Shown here in pieces: positions 9,061 to 18,290 of a DNA stretch of 64,000 nt. The notes below the pieces were generated by a model that did not search any database, was not told the DNA's origin, and saw nothing but the letters and a program-made list of their open reading frames with translations. The position numbers and the translations under genes were made by a program. Position 1 is the first letter of the stretch, and each line of letters starts with the position of its first letter. The stretch is from contig NZ_LOCQ01000060.1 of NCBI RefSeq assembly GCF_001677885.1, positions 310,001 through 374,000 of the forward strand, read 5' to 3'. The DNA is from Janthinobacterium psychrotolerans. GTDB lineage: Bacteria; Pseudomonadota; Gammaproteobacteria; Burkholderiales; Burkholderiaceae_D.

Positions 9061-10635
9061 ATGTCTGAAACCGAAACGACTCCTACGCCCGATCCGGCGA
9101 TTATCCCAGCCGCGGCGCCTGTCGCCGCCACCGAAGCTCCTGCCGTTCCCGCTGTTACCGCCACGCCTGCTGTCACTCCCGCTCCCACGATTGCCGCTCC
9201 CGCCTTCAGCTTTGCCGATTTCGGCCTGGCGCCCGATATCCTGCGCGCGCTGACCGAGCAGGGCTACACGCATCCGACGCCGATCCAGGAACAGGCCATT
9301 CCGGTGGTGCTGCAAGGGCGCGACGTGATGGGCGCCGCGCAGACCGGTACCGGCAAGACGGCCGGCTTCTCGCTGCCGATCATCCAGTTGCTGCTGGCTC
9401 ATGCCAGCGGCAGCATGTCGCCGGCGCGCCACCCGGTGCGCGCGCTGATCCTGACCCCCACGCGCGAGCTGGCGGTGCAGGTGGCGGAAAACGTCAAGGC
9501 CTACGCCAAGCACACGCCGCTGCGCTCGACCGTGGTGTTCGGCGGCATGGACATGAAGCCGCAAACCGTGATCCTGCGCGGCGGCGTGGAAATCGTCATC
9601 GCCACCCCGGGCCGCCTGCTCGACCATATCGAGCAGAAGAACATCAGCCTGGGCCAGGTGCAGATGCTGGTGATGGACGAAGCCGACCGCATGCTGGACA
9701 TGGGCTTTTTGCCAGACTTGCAGCGCATCATCAACTTGCTGCCGAAACAGCGCCAGAACCTGATGTTCTCTGCCACCTTCTCGCCGGAAATCAAGAAGCT
9801 GGCAGCGACTTTCCTCAACGATCCGCTGACGATCGAAGTGGCGCGCAGCAACCAGACCGCCGACAAGGTCACGCAAGTGGTCTATAAAGTGCCGGAAGAC
9901 CAGAAGCACGCACTGGTGGCGCACTTGCTGCGCCAGCGCGACCTGAAACAGGTGATCGTGTTTTCGAACACCAAAATCGGCGCCTCGCGCCTGGCGCGCG
10001 TGCTGGAACAGGAAGGCATGAGCGCCACCGCGATTCATGGCGACAAGAGCCAGCAGGAGCGCATGGCCGCACTCGAAGCGTTCAAGAAGGGCGAGATCGA
10101 CGTGCTGGTGGCCACCGACGTGGCCGCGCGCGGCCTCGACATTTCCGACCTGCCATGCGTGATCAATTTCGACTTGCCCTATAACGCCGAAGACTATGTG
10201 CACCGCATCGGCCGCACCGGCCGCGCCGGCGCTTCGGGCGACGCCATCTCGATCTATTCCGACAAGGACGAGCGCCTGCTGGCCGATATCGAAAAGCTGA
10301 TCAAGCAGACCGTCAAGCGCGGCGAACTGGGCGGCTTCTCGCCGGCGCCGTCGCGCTCGCCCGACAGCGACCGCGAACGCCGTCCGCCGCGCCGCACCGA
10401 AGGCGACGCACGCCCACCGCGCAGCGCCGGCGACAGCGATGTGCGCTCCTCAAGCCGTCCGCCGGAGCGCGGCAGCCGTCCCTCTTTTGGTCCCGGCGCA
10501 CGCCGCGAGAAGGTCGATCCGTGGTTCCTCAAGCCGTATGAGCCGGCCAAGGCGGCGCCAGCGGCGGCGGTCAATGCCCCGGTCAGCAAGCCCAAGCCAA
10601 AATTGGCAGCCCTGCTCGGTGGCTTGAGCAAATAA
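9061..10635 (+). CDS. rhlE: DEAD-box ATP-dependent RNA helicase
   Basis: 524 residues. ATP-dependent unwinding of structured RNA, involved in ribosome assembly and RNA decay. The helicase motifs are all present: Q motif (TPIQEQAIPVV), I (AQTGTGKTAGF), Ia (PTRELAVQ), II (VMDEADRMLDMGF), III (SATFS), IV (VIVFSNTK), V (TDVAARGLD), VI (HRIGRTGRAG). An alanine/proline-rich stretch of about 45 residues precedes the core. The C-terminal tail (from about residue 425) is arginine/serine/proline-rich and probably binds RNA. I chose ATG 9061 because upstream in-frame residues look random, though its ribosome site (GGAGG) is rather far. RhlE rather than SrmB or DbpA is inferred from the core and tail. 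Confidence 0.88.
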   Translation: MSETETTPTPDPAIIPAAAPVAATEAPAVPAVTATPAVTPAPTIAAPAFSFADFGLAPDILRALTEQGYTHPTPIQEQAIPVVLQGRDVMGAAQTGTGKTAGFSLPIIQLLLAHASGSMSPARHPVRALILTPTRELAVQVAENVKAYAKHTPLRSTVVFGGMDMKPQTVILRGGVEIVIATPGRLLDHIEQKNISLGQVQMLVMDEADRMLDMGFLPDLQRIINLLPKQRQNLMFSATFSPEIKKLAATFLNDPLTIEVARSNQTADKVTQVVYKVPEDQKHALVAHLLRQRDLKQVIVFSNTKIGASRLARVLEQEGMSATAIHGDKSQQERMAALEAFKKGEIDVLVATDVAARGLDISDLPCVINFDLPYNAEDYVHRIGRTGRAGASGDAISIYSDKDERLLADIEKLIKQTVKRGELGGFSPAPSRSPDSDRERRPPRRTEGDARPPRSAGDSDVRSSSRPPERGSRPSFGPGARREKVDPWFLKPYEPAKAAPAAAVNAPVSKPKPKLAALLGGLSK

Positions 10636-10751
10636 TCATCGCAGCGGCACCGTTGACGGCCATCAATCACGTTCCTCATCGCATCATAGCCAGGCGCTGA
10701 TCGGGTGCAGGTGGATAGCCTGCTGCCGGTGTTCGCGCTTGGAGTGGTTTC

Positions 10752-11666
10752 ATGAATAATATTTGCTCTGGCAAAATGGATGTGGTGGCGATTGTAGTGA
10801 CCTACAATCCGCTCCTGGCCAATGTCTGGCGCCTGACGGCCGCTCTGGCTGCCCAGGTTGACAAGATCATCGTGGTCGACAACGGCAGCGCCAATATTGC
10901 CCAGTTGCGCGCCGGCTGCGAAAACTTGCCGCAGATCGAACTGCTGGCGCTGACGCGGAACATGGGCATCGCCTACGCGCAAAATGCGGGGAACGACTGC
11001 GCGCGCAAGGCGGGGGCGCAGTACCTGATTTATTTCGACCAGGACAGCGTTATCACGGCGCAGTTTGTGGCGCCGTTGAAAGCGGCGTTTCTTTCCTTGT
11101 CCAGCACCTGCCGGGTTGCCCTGGTTGCGCCTGTCTTCAAGGATGAAAAAAAGGATTTCTTTTATCCGCTGGTATGGTTCAACCGATACGGCACACGCCG
11201 AAAAACGGTGCCAACTGGCAAAGAAACAAACCCCATTCCGGTGTCGATCGCCATTTCATCGGGTTCGTTTACCAGCATGGCGGTGATGGATGATGTCGGC
11301 GCCATGCGCAGCGACTTTTTTATTGACTATGTCGATATTGAATGGTGCTTGCGGGCGGTGCATGCGGGTTATGTTTTATTTGCCATTCCGGCGGTGTGCA
11401 TGCTGCATTCGATCGGTGACCGGTCGATTCCTTTCCTGAAATGGCGCCTGGCGATTCATTCGGAATGGCGTCGTTATTACCGCATCCGCAATGGTTTTTT
11501 ATTGCTGCGCCTGCCTCATGTGCCGAAACTGCTCGCGCTGCGCGAAGTCGTGGTGAATCTGGTGCATCAGTTTATTCTGATCGTGACGCAGAATAACAGG
11601 CAGTTGCAGCTGAAATATCTGTGGCGTGGCGTGCGCGACGGTCTTTGCGCGCTGCGGCGAACCTGA
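10752..11666 (+). CDS. GT2 glycosyltransferase, rhamnosyltransferase-like
   Basis: 304 residues, family 2 glycosyltransferase with a GT-A fold. The start VVAIVVTYNPLLANVW and IIVVDNGSANI, then LTRNMGIAYAQNAGND and the metal-binding YFDQDSV are the pattern of O-antigen rhamnosyltransferases that use dTDP-L-rhamnose. A later FFIDYVDIEWCLRAVHAGY carries the catalytic acid region. It stands just upstream of a second GT2 gene and the rhamnose genes, so it probably adds rhamnose to a lipid-linked glycan on the cytoplasmic side. ATG at 10752 with GGAG 7 bases ahead. The DNA here is more AT-rich than its neighbours. Confidence 0.82.
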   Translation: MNNICSGKMDVVAIVVTYNPLLANVWRLTAALAAQVDKIIVVDNGSANIAQLRAGCENLPQIELLALTRNMGIAYAQNAGNDCARKAGAQYLIYFDQDSVITAQFVAPLKAAFLSLSSTCRVALVAPVFKDEKKDFFYPLVWFNRYGTRRKTVPTGKETNPIPVSIAISSGSFTSMAVMDDVGAMRSDFFIDYVDIEWCLRAVHAGYVLFAIPAVCMLHSIGDRSIPFLKWRLAIHSEWRRYYRIRNGFLLLRLPHVPKLLALREVVVNLVHQFILIVTQNNRQLQLKYLWRGVRDGLCALRRT

Positions 11667-11756
11667 GCGGCGCACCGCACGCCTGACAACGCCATCGCCT
11701 CGACCGCATCGAGAGCGCCCGGCTTCACTTCTGTTTTTATCACTGGATTTTGCTTT

Positions 11757-12539
11757 ATGAGTTGTCAGGAATTTTCGCTGTCGATTGTCAGTCACGGCCA
11801 TCAGGCTTACATCGTGCCATTGTTGCATCAACTGGCGGCCCTGGAAGTGCACAACTTCGAAGTCATCCTCACGCTCAACATCATTGAAGAGCTGGCGATT
11901 GACCTCGAGGCCCTGCCTTTCAAAGTGTATCTGATTGTAAATCCGTCACCGCAGGGTTTTGCCGCCAACCATAATGCTGCCTTCATGTTGTCAAATGGTG
12001 ATCATTTCGTCGTGTTAAATCCCGACATACGGCTGATTGACAATCCTTTTCCGGCGCTGCTGGCCATGGTGGAGCAGTCGTCATCGGCTATTTGTGCGCC
12101 GCTGATCGTTACCGCCACTGGTACGATCGAGGATAGTGCCCGTAATTTTCCATCGCCTTATCATCTCGTGCGCAGAATCGTCGGGCGCCTGTTGAATCTG
12201 CCGCGGCCGCGTGAAAAGGTGCCGCAGGTGGGCTCCTTGCTGGCGCCCGACTGGGCTGCCGGGATGTTTCTATTGGTGCCGCGCGCTATTTATACGGCGC
12301 TGCATGGTTTTAGCGAGCGTTATTTTTTATATTTTGAAGATGTTGATTTTTGTGCGCGCGCGCGCCTCGCAGGATTTGAAGTCCTGGTCAATACCGAGAT
12401 ACGCGTGATTCATGAAGCCCAGCGCGACAGCCATCGTCAATTGCGGTACATGCTGTGGCATCTGGGCAGCGCGATGAAATTTTTTGCTTCCACTGTGTAT
12501 ATCAAGATTCTGATGCGGCGCATTTTCGGGAGGCGGTGA
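11757..12539 (+). CDS. GT2 glycosyltransferase, WbbL-like
   Basis: 260 residues, family 2 glycosyltransferase related to the WbbL/rhamnosyltransferase group. FSLSIVSHGHQAYIVPLL opens the fold, NPSPQGFAANHNAAF and FVVLNPDIRLIDNP form the nucleotide-sugar and metal site (NPD takes the DXD place), and FSERYFLYFEDVDFCARARL holds the expected catalytic ED pair. No membrane segment. It follows the previous glycosyltransferase by 90 bases and precedes rfbB, so it likely acts in rhamnan or O-antigen assembly. Local base composition is AT-rich (runs such as TTATTTTTTATATTTTG), hinting at transfer. Confidence 0.82.
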   Translation: MSCQEFSLSIVSHGHQAYIVPLLHQLAALEVHNFEVILTLNIIEELAIDLEALPFKVYLIVNPSPQGFAANHNAAFMLSNGDHFVVLNPDIRLIDNPFPALLAMVEQSSSAICAPLIVTATGTIEDSARNFPSPYHLVRRIVGRLLNLPRPREKVPQVGSLLAPDWAAGMFLLVPRAIYTALHGFSERYFLYFEDVDFCARARLAGFEVLVNTEIRVIHEAQRDSHRQLRYMLWHLGSAMKFFASTVYIKILMRRIFGRR

Positions 12540-12719
12540 GTATCCCGGTCTTTACTGTGTTGCTATCGCCGCCAATATGCCAGGGTCGTTAAAAGACGGC
12601 GGATGCGATACAATCTACCAAATTATTGATGCTAAAGTAAAAACTTTTTTGGCTGGTGCGGTTGATCGCCGCGCTTTACGGTCAGCTGGATGAAATATGA
12701 GTAATATTAAGGAATTGTA

Positions 12720-13787
12720 ATGATACTGGTAACTGGTGGCGCGGGATTTATTGGCGCAAATTTTGTTCTGGACTGGCTTGCTCAATCTGATGAGCCTGTT
12801 ATCAATCTCGATGTACTGACCTACGCAGGCAATCTTGATACCTTGCGCACGCTCGATGGTGATCCGCGCCATGTGTTTGTACAGGGCGACATCGGCGATG
12901 CGGCGCTGGTAACGACATTGCTCACTCAATATCAGCCTCGGGCCGTCGTCAATTTCGCAGCCGAAAGCCATGTCGACCGCTCCATCCATGGTCCAGGCGA
13001 CTTCATTCAGACCAATATCGTCGGCACCTTCCATTTGCTCGAAGCCGTGCGCGCCTACTGGAGCGCGCTCGAAGGCGAGGCGCGCCAGCAGTTCCGCATG
13101 CTGCATGTGTCGACCGACGAGGTCTATGGCTCGCTGTCGAGGGACGAGCCCGCATTTACCGAAACCCACCGCTACGAGCCGAACAGCCCTTATTCGGCCA
13201 GCAAGGCGGCCAGCGACCATCTGGTGCGCGCCTACCACCACACGTATGGCTTGCCGGTGCTTACCACCAATTGCTCGAACAATTACGGCCCCTATCATTT
13301 CCCGGAGAAGCTGATTCCGTTGATGATCGTCAATGCCCTGGCCGGCAAATCCCTGCCAGTATATGGGGATGGCCAGCAGATCCGCGATTGGCTGTATGTC
13401 AAGGATCATTGCAGCGCAATTCGCCGCGTGCTGGAAGCGGGCGCCCTGGGCGAGGTATATAACGTTGGCGGCTGGAATGAGAAACCGAATATCGAGATCG
13501 TGCACACAATCTGCGCCCTGCTCGACGAATTGCGCCCGCGCGCCGACGGCACTCCTTACAGCGCGCAGATTACCTACGTGACCGACCGGCCCGGGCATGA
13601 TCGCCGCTACGCCATCGACGCGAGCAAACTGCAGCGCGAGCTGGGCTGGAAACCGGCCGAAACATTTGATACCGGCATCCGCAAGACGGTGCAGTGGTAT
13701 CTCGATCACCAGGACTGGGTGGCCAATGTGCAATCGGGCGCCTATCAACACTGGGTAGCAAAAAATTACAGCGAGCGCACGGCATGA
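12720..13787 (+). CDS. rfbB: dTDP-glucose 4,6-dehydratase
   Basis: 355 residues. Second step of dTDP-L-rhamnose synthesis: dTDP-D-glucose to dTDP-4-keto-6-deoxyglucose, using bound NAD. Rossmann motif GGAGFIG at residues 6-12, STDEVYG with the catalytic DE pair, and the YSASK (YxxxK) motif are present; the C-terminal [13 protein letters not shown] and ELGWKP are diagnostic for this enzyme. AAGGAA precedes the ATG by 6 bases. Its stop overlaps the rfbD start by four bases (ATGA), beginning a tightly packed operon that runs rfbB-rfbD-rfbA-rfbC and then into the ABC exporter. Confidence 0.97.
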   Translation: MILVTGGAGFIGANFVLDWLAQSDEPVINLDVLTYAGNLDTLRTLDGDPRHVFVQGDIGDAALVTTLLTQYQPRAVVNFAAESHVDRSIHGPGDFIQTNIVGTFHLLEAVRAYWSALEGEARQQFRMLHVSTDEVYGSLSRDEPAFTETHRYEPNSPYSASKAASDHLVRAYHHTYGLPVLTTNCSNNYGPYHFPEKLIPLMIVNALAGKSLPVYGDGQQIRDWLYVKDHCSAIRRVLEAGALGEVYNVGGWNEKPNIEIVHTICALLDELRPRADGTPYSAQITYVTDRPGHDRRYAIDASKLQRELGWKPAETFDTGIRKTVQWYLDHQDWVANVQSGAYQHWVAKNYSERTA

Positions 13788-14680
13788 AAATTTTATTGTT
13801 GGGCAAGAACGGCCAGGTCGGCTGGGAACTGCAGCGCAGCCTGGCGCCCTTGGGCGAGGTGATTGCGCTGGGCAGCGACAGTGTGCAGTGGTGTGGCAAT
13901 TTCCTGGATCTGGCCGGTATCGACGCCACCGTGCGGGCCATCGCCCCCGATGTGATCGTCAATGCGGCCGCCTATACGGCGGTCGACAAGGCCGAGAGCG
14001 ATGCGGATGCCTGTGCGACCGTCAATGCCAAAGCGCCCGGCGTGCTGGCCGCAGTGGCCGCCGAAACCGGCGCCTTGCTGGTGCATTACTCGACTGATTA
14101 TGTCTTTGACGGCAGTGGCGAAGCGCCACGCGATGAGACGGCGCCCACCGGGCCGCTGAGCGTCTATGGCAGCACCAAGCTCGACGGCGAGCAGGCGATC
14201 GTCCGCAGCGGCTGCCAGTACCTGATTTTCCGTACCAGCTGGGTCTACGCCGCGCGTGGCGGCAACTTCGCCAAGACCATGCTGCGCCTGGCCGGCGAGC
14301 GTGATCGCCTGTCCGTGGTGGCCGATCAGATCGGCGCGCCGACGGGTGCCGAGCTGATTGCCGATGTCACCGCGCACGCCATCCGTTCCACCCGCGCGCA
14401 GCCGGAGCTGTCGGGCATCTATCATCTGGCCGCCGCCGGCGAAACTTCCTGGCATGGTTATGCCAGCTATGTGATCGATGTTGCGCGCCAGGCAGGCGTA
14501 CCGGTCAAGGTGGCCAACGAGGCGATCGCCGCCGTTGGCAGCGAGGCGTTTCCCGCCCCTGCCGCACGGCCGAAAAACTCCAGGCTCGATACCGCAAAAC
14601 TGCAAGCGGCATTTTCTCTCACGCTGCCCGAGTGGCAGCGTGGCGTTGCACGCATGCTCAGTGAAATTCTGGAAAAATAA
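13784..14680 (+). CDS. rfbD: dTDP-4-dehydrorhamnose reductase
   Basis: 298 residues. Last step of dTDP-L-rhamnose synthesis, NADPH-dependent reduction of the 4-keto group. The start [16 protein letters not shown] is the typical GxxGQxG Rossmann motif; [18 protein letters not shown] (YxxxK) and [13 protein letters not shown] follow as in all RfbD/RmlD proteins. The ATG at 13784 overlaps the end of rfbB; a longer frame upstream would only read through rfbB in another frame. The stop shares one base with the rfbA start. Confidence 0.96.
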   Translation: MKILLLGKNGQVGWELQRSLAPLGEVIALGSDSVQWCGNFLDLAGIDATVRAIAPDVIVNAAAYTAVDKAESDADACATVNAKAPGVLAAVAAETGALLVHYSTDYVFDGSGEAPRDETAPTGPLSVYGSTKLDGEQAIVRSGCQYLIFRTSWVYAARGGNFAKTMLRLAGERDRLSVVADQIGAPTGAELIADVTAHAIRSTRAQPELSGIYHLAAAGETSWHGYASYVIDVARQAGVPVKVANEAIAAVGSEAFPAPAARPKNSRLDTAKLQAAFSLTLPEWQRGVARMLSEILEK

Positions 14681-15570
14681 TGATGAATCAACGTAAAGGT
14701 ATTATCCTCGCCGGTGGCTCGGGCACCCGTTTGTATCCCGTCACCAAGGCTGTTTCCAAGCAACTGCTGCCGATTTACGACAAGCCGATGATCTATTATC
14801 CGCTCAGCACCTTGATGCTGGCCGGTATCCGCGACATTCTCATCATCTCCACGCCCCAGGATACGCCCCGCTTCGTGCAACTGCTGGGCGATGGCAGCGC
14901 CTGGGGCCTCAATTTGCAGTATGCGGTACAGGACAGTCCTGACGGCCTGGCGCAGGCTTTTATCATCGGCAAGGAATTCATCGGCAACGATCCCTGTGCA
15001 TTGGTGCTTGGCGATAATATTTTCTACGGACACGATCTGCAGATACAGCTGGAGCGCGCCTGTGCCCAGCCGCAAGGCGCTACCGTGTTTGCCTATCATG
15101 TGCAGGACCCCGAGCGTTATGGCGTGGTCGATTTCGATGATGGCGGACGTGCCACCAGCCTGGAAGAAAAGCCGCTCGTACCAAAAAGCAATTATGCCGT
15201 CACCGGCCTGTATTTTTATGACGCGCAGGTGGTCGACATCGCCAGCACGCTCAAGCCATCGGCACGTGGCGAGCTGGAGATTACCGATGTCAATCGCATT
15301 TATCTTGAGCGCAATGAATTAAATGTGGAAATTCTTGGCCGTGGTTATGCCTGGCTCGATACCGGCACCCATGAAAGCCTGAACGAGGCCAGCAATTTCA
15401 TCCAGACGATCGAACATCGCCAGGGCTTGAAAGTGGCCTGCCCTGAAGAAATTGCGTTCCGTCGCGGATTCATTACCGCAGCGCAGCTCGAACAGCTGGC
15501 CGCACCGCTGGCAAAGAATGGCTATGGCCAGTACTTGCAGCGTTTATTAAAGGAAAAGGTACACGGATGA
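14680..15570 (+). CDS. rfbA: Glucose-1-phosphate thymidylyltransferase
   Basis: 296 residues. First committed step: dTTP plus glucose 1-phosphate to dTDP-glucose. Nucleotidyltransferase signature [17 protein letters not shown] at residues 6-22, [20 protein letters not shown], and the metal site LGDNIFYG are clear. The family's allosteric C-terminal region ([18 protein letters not shown]) is complete. The gene may start at the ATG at 14680 (TAATG overlap) or at the ATG three bases later. Third gene of the rhamnose operon. Confidence 0.97.
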   Translation: MMNQRKGIILAGGSGTRLYPVTKAVSKQLLPIYDKPMIYYPLSTLMLAGIRDILIISTPQDTPRFVQLLGDGSAWGLNLQYAVQDSPDGLAQAFIIGKEFIGNDPCALVLGDNIFYGHDLQIQLERACAQPQGATVFAYHVQDPERYGVVDFDDGGRATSLEEKPLVPKSNYAVTGLYFYDAQVVDIASTLKPSARGELEITDVNRIYLERNELNVEILGRGYAWLDTGTHESLNEASNFIQTIEHRQGLKVACPEEIAFRRGFITAAQLEQLAAPLAKNGYGQYLQRLLKEKVHG

Positions 15571-16112
15571 AGGTGATAGCGACAGCGATTCCCGATCTGC
15601 TGATCATCGAACCGAAGGTGTTTGGCGATGAGCGCGGGTTTTTCTACGAGAGTTTCAATCAGCGCCAGTTCGAAGAGGCTATCGGGCACCAGGTGCGGTT
15701 TGTCCAGGATAACCACAGCCGCTCGGCGAAGAACGTGCTGCGCGGCCTGCACTACCAGATCCAGCATCCGCAGGGCAAGCTGGTGCGCGTCACGGCAGGG
15801 CGCGTGCTCGATGTCGCGGTCGACCTGCGCCGCAGCTCGGCCACGTTTGGCCAGCACGTCGCCGTCGAACTGTCGGCCGACAACAAGCAGATGTTCTGGG
15901 TGCCCCCCGGTTTTGCTCACGGTTTCGTGGTGCTGTCCGACAGCGCCGAATTCCTCTACAAAACCACCGATTACTGGTATCCGGAGTTCGAGCGCAGCCT
16001 GGCCTGGAACGACCCGACGCTCAACATCGCCTGGCCGCTGGACGGCGTGCCGGCCTTGTCGGCCAAGGACCAGCTCGGCAAGCTGCTGGCCGATGCGGAG
16101 ACGTTTGCGTGA
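15567..16112 (+). CDS. rfbC: dTDP-4-dehydrorhamnose 3,5-epimerase
   Basis: 181 residues, cupin fold. Epimerises dTDP-4-keto-6-deoxyglucose at C3 and C5. Family motifs: [35 protein letters not shown] with the catalytic histidine, [11 protein letters not shown], and [10 protein letters not shown]. The ATG overlaps the rfbA stop by four bases, and its own TGA overlaps the GTG start of the permease gene, so the four rhamnose genes and the exporter are one coupled unit. Confidence 0.97.
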   Translation: MKVIATAIPDLLIIEPKVFGDERGFFYESFNQRQFEEAIGHQVRFVQDNHSRSAKNVLRGLHYQIQHPQGKLVRVTAGRVLDVAVDLRRSSATFGQHVAVELSADNKQMFWVPPGFAHGFVVLSDSAEFLYKTTDYWYPEFERSLAWNDPTLNIAWPLDGVPALSAKDQLGKLLADAETFA

Positions 16113-16963
16113 GGCGCCATGTGGCGGCAATCAATCCGCATGCGGCGCAGCCAACCTCGCTGCTGGCGCTCGGACGCAGCTTGTGGCAAAACCGCAGCCT
16201 GATTGCGCAAATGAGCAAACGCGAGGTGGTCGGCCGTTACAAGGGCTCGATCCTGGGGCTGGCCTGGTCCTTTTTCAATCCGGTTTTCATGCTGGTGGTG
16301 TACACCTTCGTGTTTTCCGAGATTTTCAAGTCACGCTGGGGCGGCGCTGGCATGGAGGAAAGTAAAACCCAGTTTGCGATTGTGCTGTTTGTCGGCATGA
16401 TCGTGCTCGGCCTGTTCAGCGAGGTGGTCAATCGCGCGCCCACGCTGGTGCTGGCCAATGTCAACTATGTCAAGAAAGTGGTGTTTCCGCTGGAAATATT
16501 GCCCTTGATCGTGATGGGCGCCGCGCTGTTTCACGCGATGATCAGCCTGGCCGTGCTCCTCAGTGCATTCTTCCTGCTCAATGGCTATCTGCACTGGACC
16601 GCCTTGCTGCTGCCGCTGGTGTTGCTGCCGTTGATGATACTGATCATGGGCCTGGCGTGGATACTCGCCTCGCTCGGTGTGTTCCTGCGCGATGTGGGGC
16701 AATTTGTCACCATCCTGACCACCGTGCTGACGTTCCTGTCGCCGATCTTTTATCCGGTTTCGGCCGTACCGGAAGCGGCGCGGGTGTTTATCATGGCCAA
16801 CCCCCTGACCTTCATCATCGAACAAGCGCGCGACGTGCTGCTGTGGGGCCATTTGCCGGACTGGTCCGGCCTTGGCCTGTACACGCTGGTGGCGCTGGTG
16901 TTTGCCTGGGCCGGTTTTGTCTGGTTCCAGAAAACCCGGAAAGGATTTGCCGATGTCCTCTGA
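16109..16963 (+). CDS. wzm: Polysaccharide ABC exporter, permease subunit
   Basis: 284 residues. Membrane part of an O-antigen/polysaccharide ABC exporter. About six membrane spans follow an amphipathic start: SLIAQMSKREVVGRYKGSIL, then LAWSFFNPVFMLVVYTFVFS, a second hydrophobic block near residues 90-110, and four further segments. SPIFYPVSAVPE near residue 210 is characteristic of the ABC-2 polysaccharide permease family. It starts with GTG inside the rfbC stop and overlaps the ATPase gene by 11 bases. Symbol by analogy with Wzm; it would pass undecaprenyl-linked glycan to the periplasm. Confidence 0.92.
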   Translation: MRRHVAAINPHAAQPTSLLALGRSLWQNRSLIAQMSKREVVGRYKGSILGLAWSFFNPVFMLVVYTFVFSEIFKSRWGGAGMEESKTQFAIVLFVGMIVLGLFSEVVNRAPTLVLANVNYVKKVVFPLEILPLIVMGAALFHAMISLAVLLSAFFLLNGYLHWTALLLPLVLLPLMILIMGLAWILASLGVFLRDVGQFVTILTTVLTFLSPIFYPVSAVPEAARVFIMANPLTFIIEQARDVLLWGHLPDWSGLGLYTLVALVFAWAGFVWFQKTRKGFADVL

Positions 16964-18290
16964 TGAAATCGCCATCCGCGTCAGCAACCTGAGCAAGCGT
17001 TATGAAATCTACGATACGCCGCGCGACCGCCTGAAGCAGTTCATGCTGCCGCGCGCGCAACGCCTGCTCGGCCGTCCAACCGGCCAGTATTTCCGCGAAT
17101 TCTGGGCCTTGAACGATGTATCGTTTGAAATACGGCGCGGAGAAACCGTGGGTGTCATCGGCCGTAATGGCAGCGGCAAGTCGACCTTGCTGCAAATGAT
17201 CTGCGGTACCCTCACGCCGACTTCCGGCAGCATCGAAACCAGCGGCCGCATCGCCGCTCTGCTGGAGCTGGGTTCGGGTTTCAACCCGGAGTTCACGGGC
17301 CGTGAGAACATTTACATGAATGCGTCCGTGCTGGGCCTGTCGATCGAGGAAATCGACGCCAGATATGATGACATTGTCGCTTTTGCCGATATCGGGCAAT
17401 TTGTCGAGCAGCCAGTCAAGACCTATTCCAGCGGCATGTATCTGCGCCTGGCCTTTGCCGTGATCGCCCACGTCGACGCCGACATCCTGGTCGTCGACGA
17501 AGCGCTGGCGGTGGGCGACGCCGTGTTTACCCAGAAATGCATGCGCTTTATCCGCAAGTTCCAGGAACGCGGCACGCTGATTTTTGTCAGCCATGACACC
17601 GCATCGGTGCAGAATCTGTGCCGTTCCGGCATCTGGCTCAAGCATGGGCGGGTGGAGCAACTGGGCACGGCCAAGGCCGTTTCCGAAGCCTACCTGCAAT
17701 ATACGCTGCAGGAAATCTACGGCGCCGAGTCGAAGCTGACCTCGATCGGCGGCGGTGCGGACGAGGCGGCGGTACCGGCGCTGACCAGCGATTATGGGAC
17801 GCAAGCGTCGGTGCGCGACAATCTGAGTGACGCCAATGGCTGGAAAACCGGCCATGCCGACATCGTTTCGGTGGCGCTGACCAAGCTGTCCGACGAGACC
17901 GACGCGGTATTCGAGGGCGACGAACGGGTCCGCATGACGGTGCGGGCGCGGGCCCATCAGGCGCTTGAGCGGCCGATCCTTGGTTTCCTTGTGCGCGACC
18001 GCCTGGGGCAGGATCTGTTCGGCGAAAATACCCTGCATTTCACCGGCTTGCGGCCGACCCCGGTTGCAGCCGGCGCCCTGTTCGAGGGGGTGTTCGAGTT
18101 CCGCCTGCCGATGCTGCCCAACGGACAATATGCCGTCATGGCGTCGGTGGCCGACGGCGACTTGCAGAACCACGTACAGCATCACTGGTTGCACGATGCT
18201 CTGATCATTAACATTTCATCTAGTAAAATCCGTTACGGCCTGGTCGGTTTGCCGTTCACCCGTGCGGAGCTTGAGGTCATTCATGAGTAA
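16953..18290 (+). CDS. wzt: Polysaccharide ABC exporter ATPase with C-terminal sugar-binding domain
   Basis: 445 residues. The ATPase domain (to about residue 250) has Walker A GRNGSGKST (70-78), the signature SSGMYLRLAFA and Walker B ILVVDEALAVGD. The C-terminal 190 residues form a separate beta-rich domain of the Wzt_C type (FLVRDRLGQDLFGENT, GVFEFRLPMLPNGQYAVMAS). In E. coli O8/O9a such domains bind the modified non-reducing end of a finished O-antigen and so couple termination to export. That fits the methyltransferase fusion encoded immediately downstream, whose ATG lies inside the last codons of this gene. Confidence 0.93.
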   Translation: MSSDEIAIRVSNLSKRYEIYDTPRDRLKQFMLPRAQRLLGRPTGQYFREFWALNDVSFEIRRGETVGVIGRNGSGKSTLLQMICGTLTPTSGSIETSGRIAALLELGSGFNPEFTGRENIYMNASVLGLSIEEIDARYDDIVAFADIGQFVEQPVKTYSSGMYLRLAFAVIAHVDADILVVDEALAVGDAVFTQKCMRFIRKFQERGTLIFVSHDTASVQNLCRSGIWLKHGRVEQLGTAKAVSEAYLQYTLQEIYGAESKLTSIGGGADEAAVPALTSDYGTQASVRDNLSDANGWKTGHADIVSVALTKLSDETDAVFEGDERVRMTVRARAHQALERPILGFLVRDRLGQDLFGENTLHFTGLRPTPVAAGALFEGVFEFRLPMLPNGQYAVMASVADGDLQNHVQHHWLHDALIINISSSKIRYGLVGLPFTRAELEVIHE

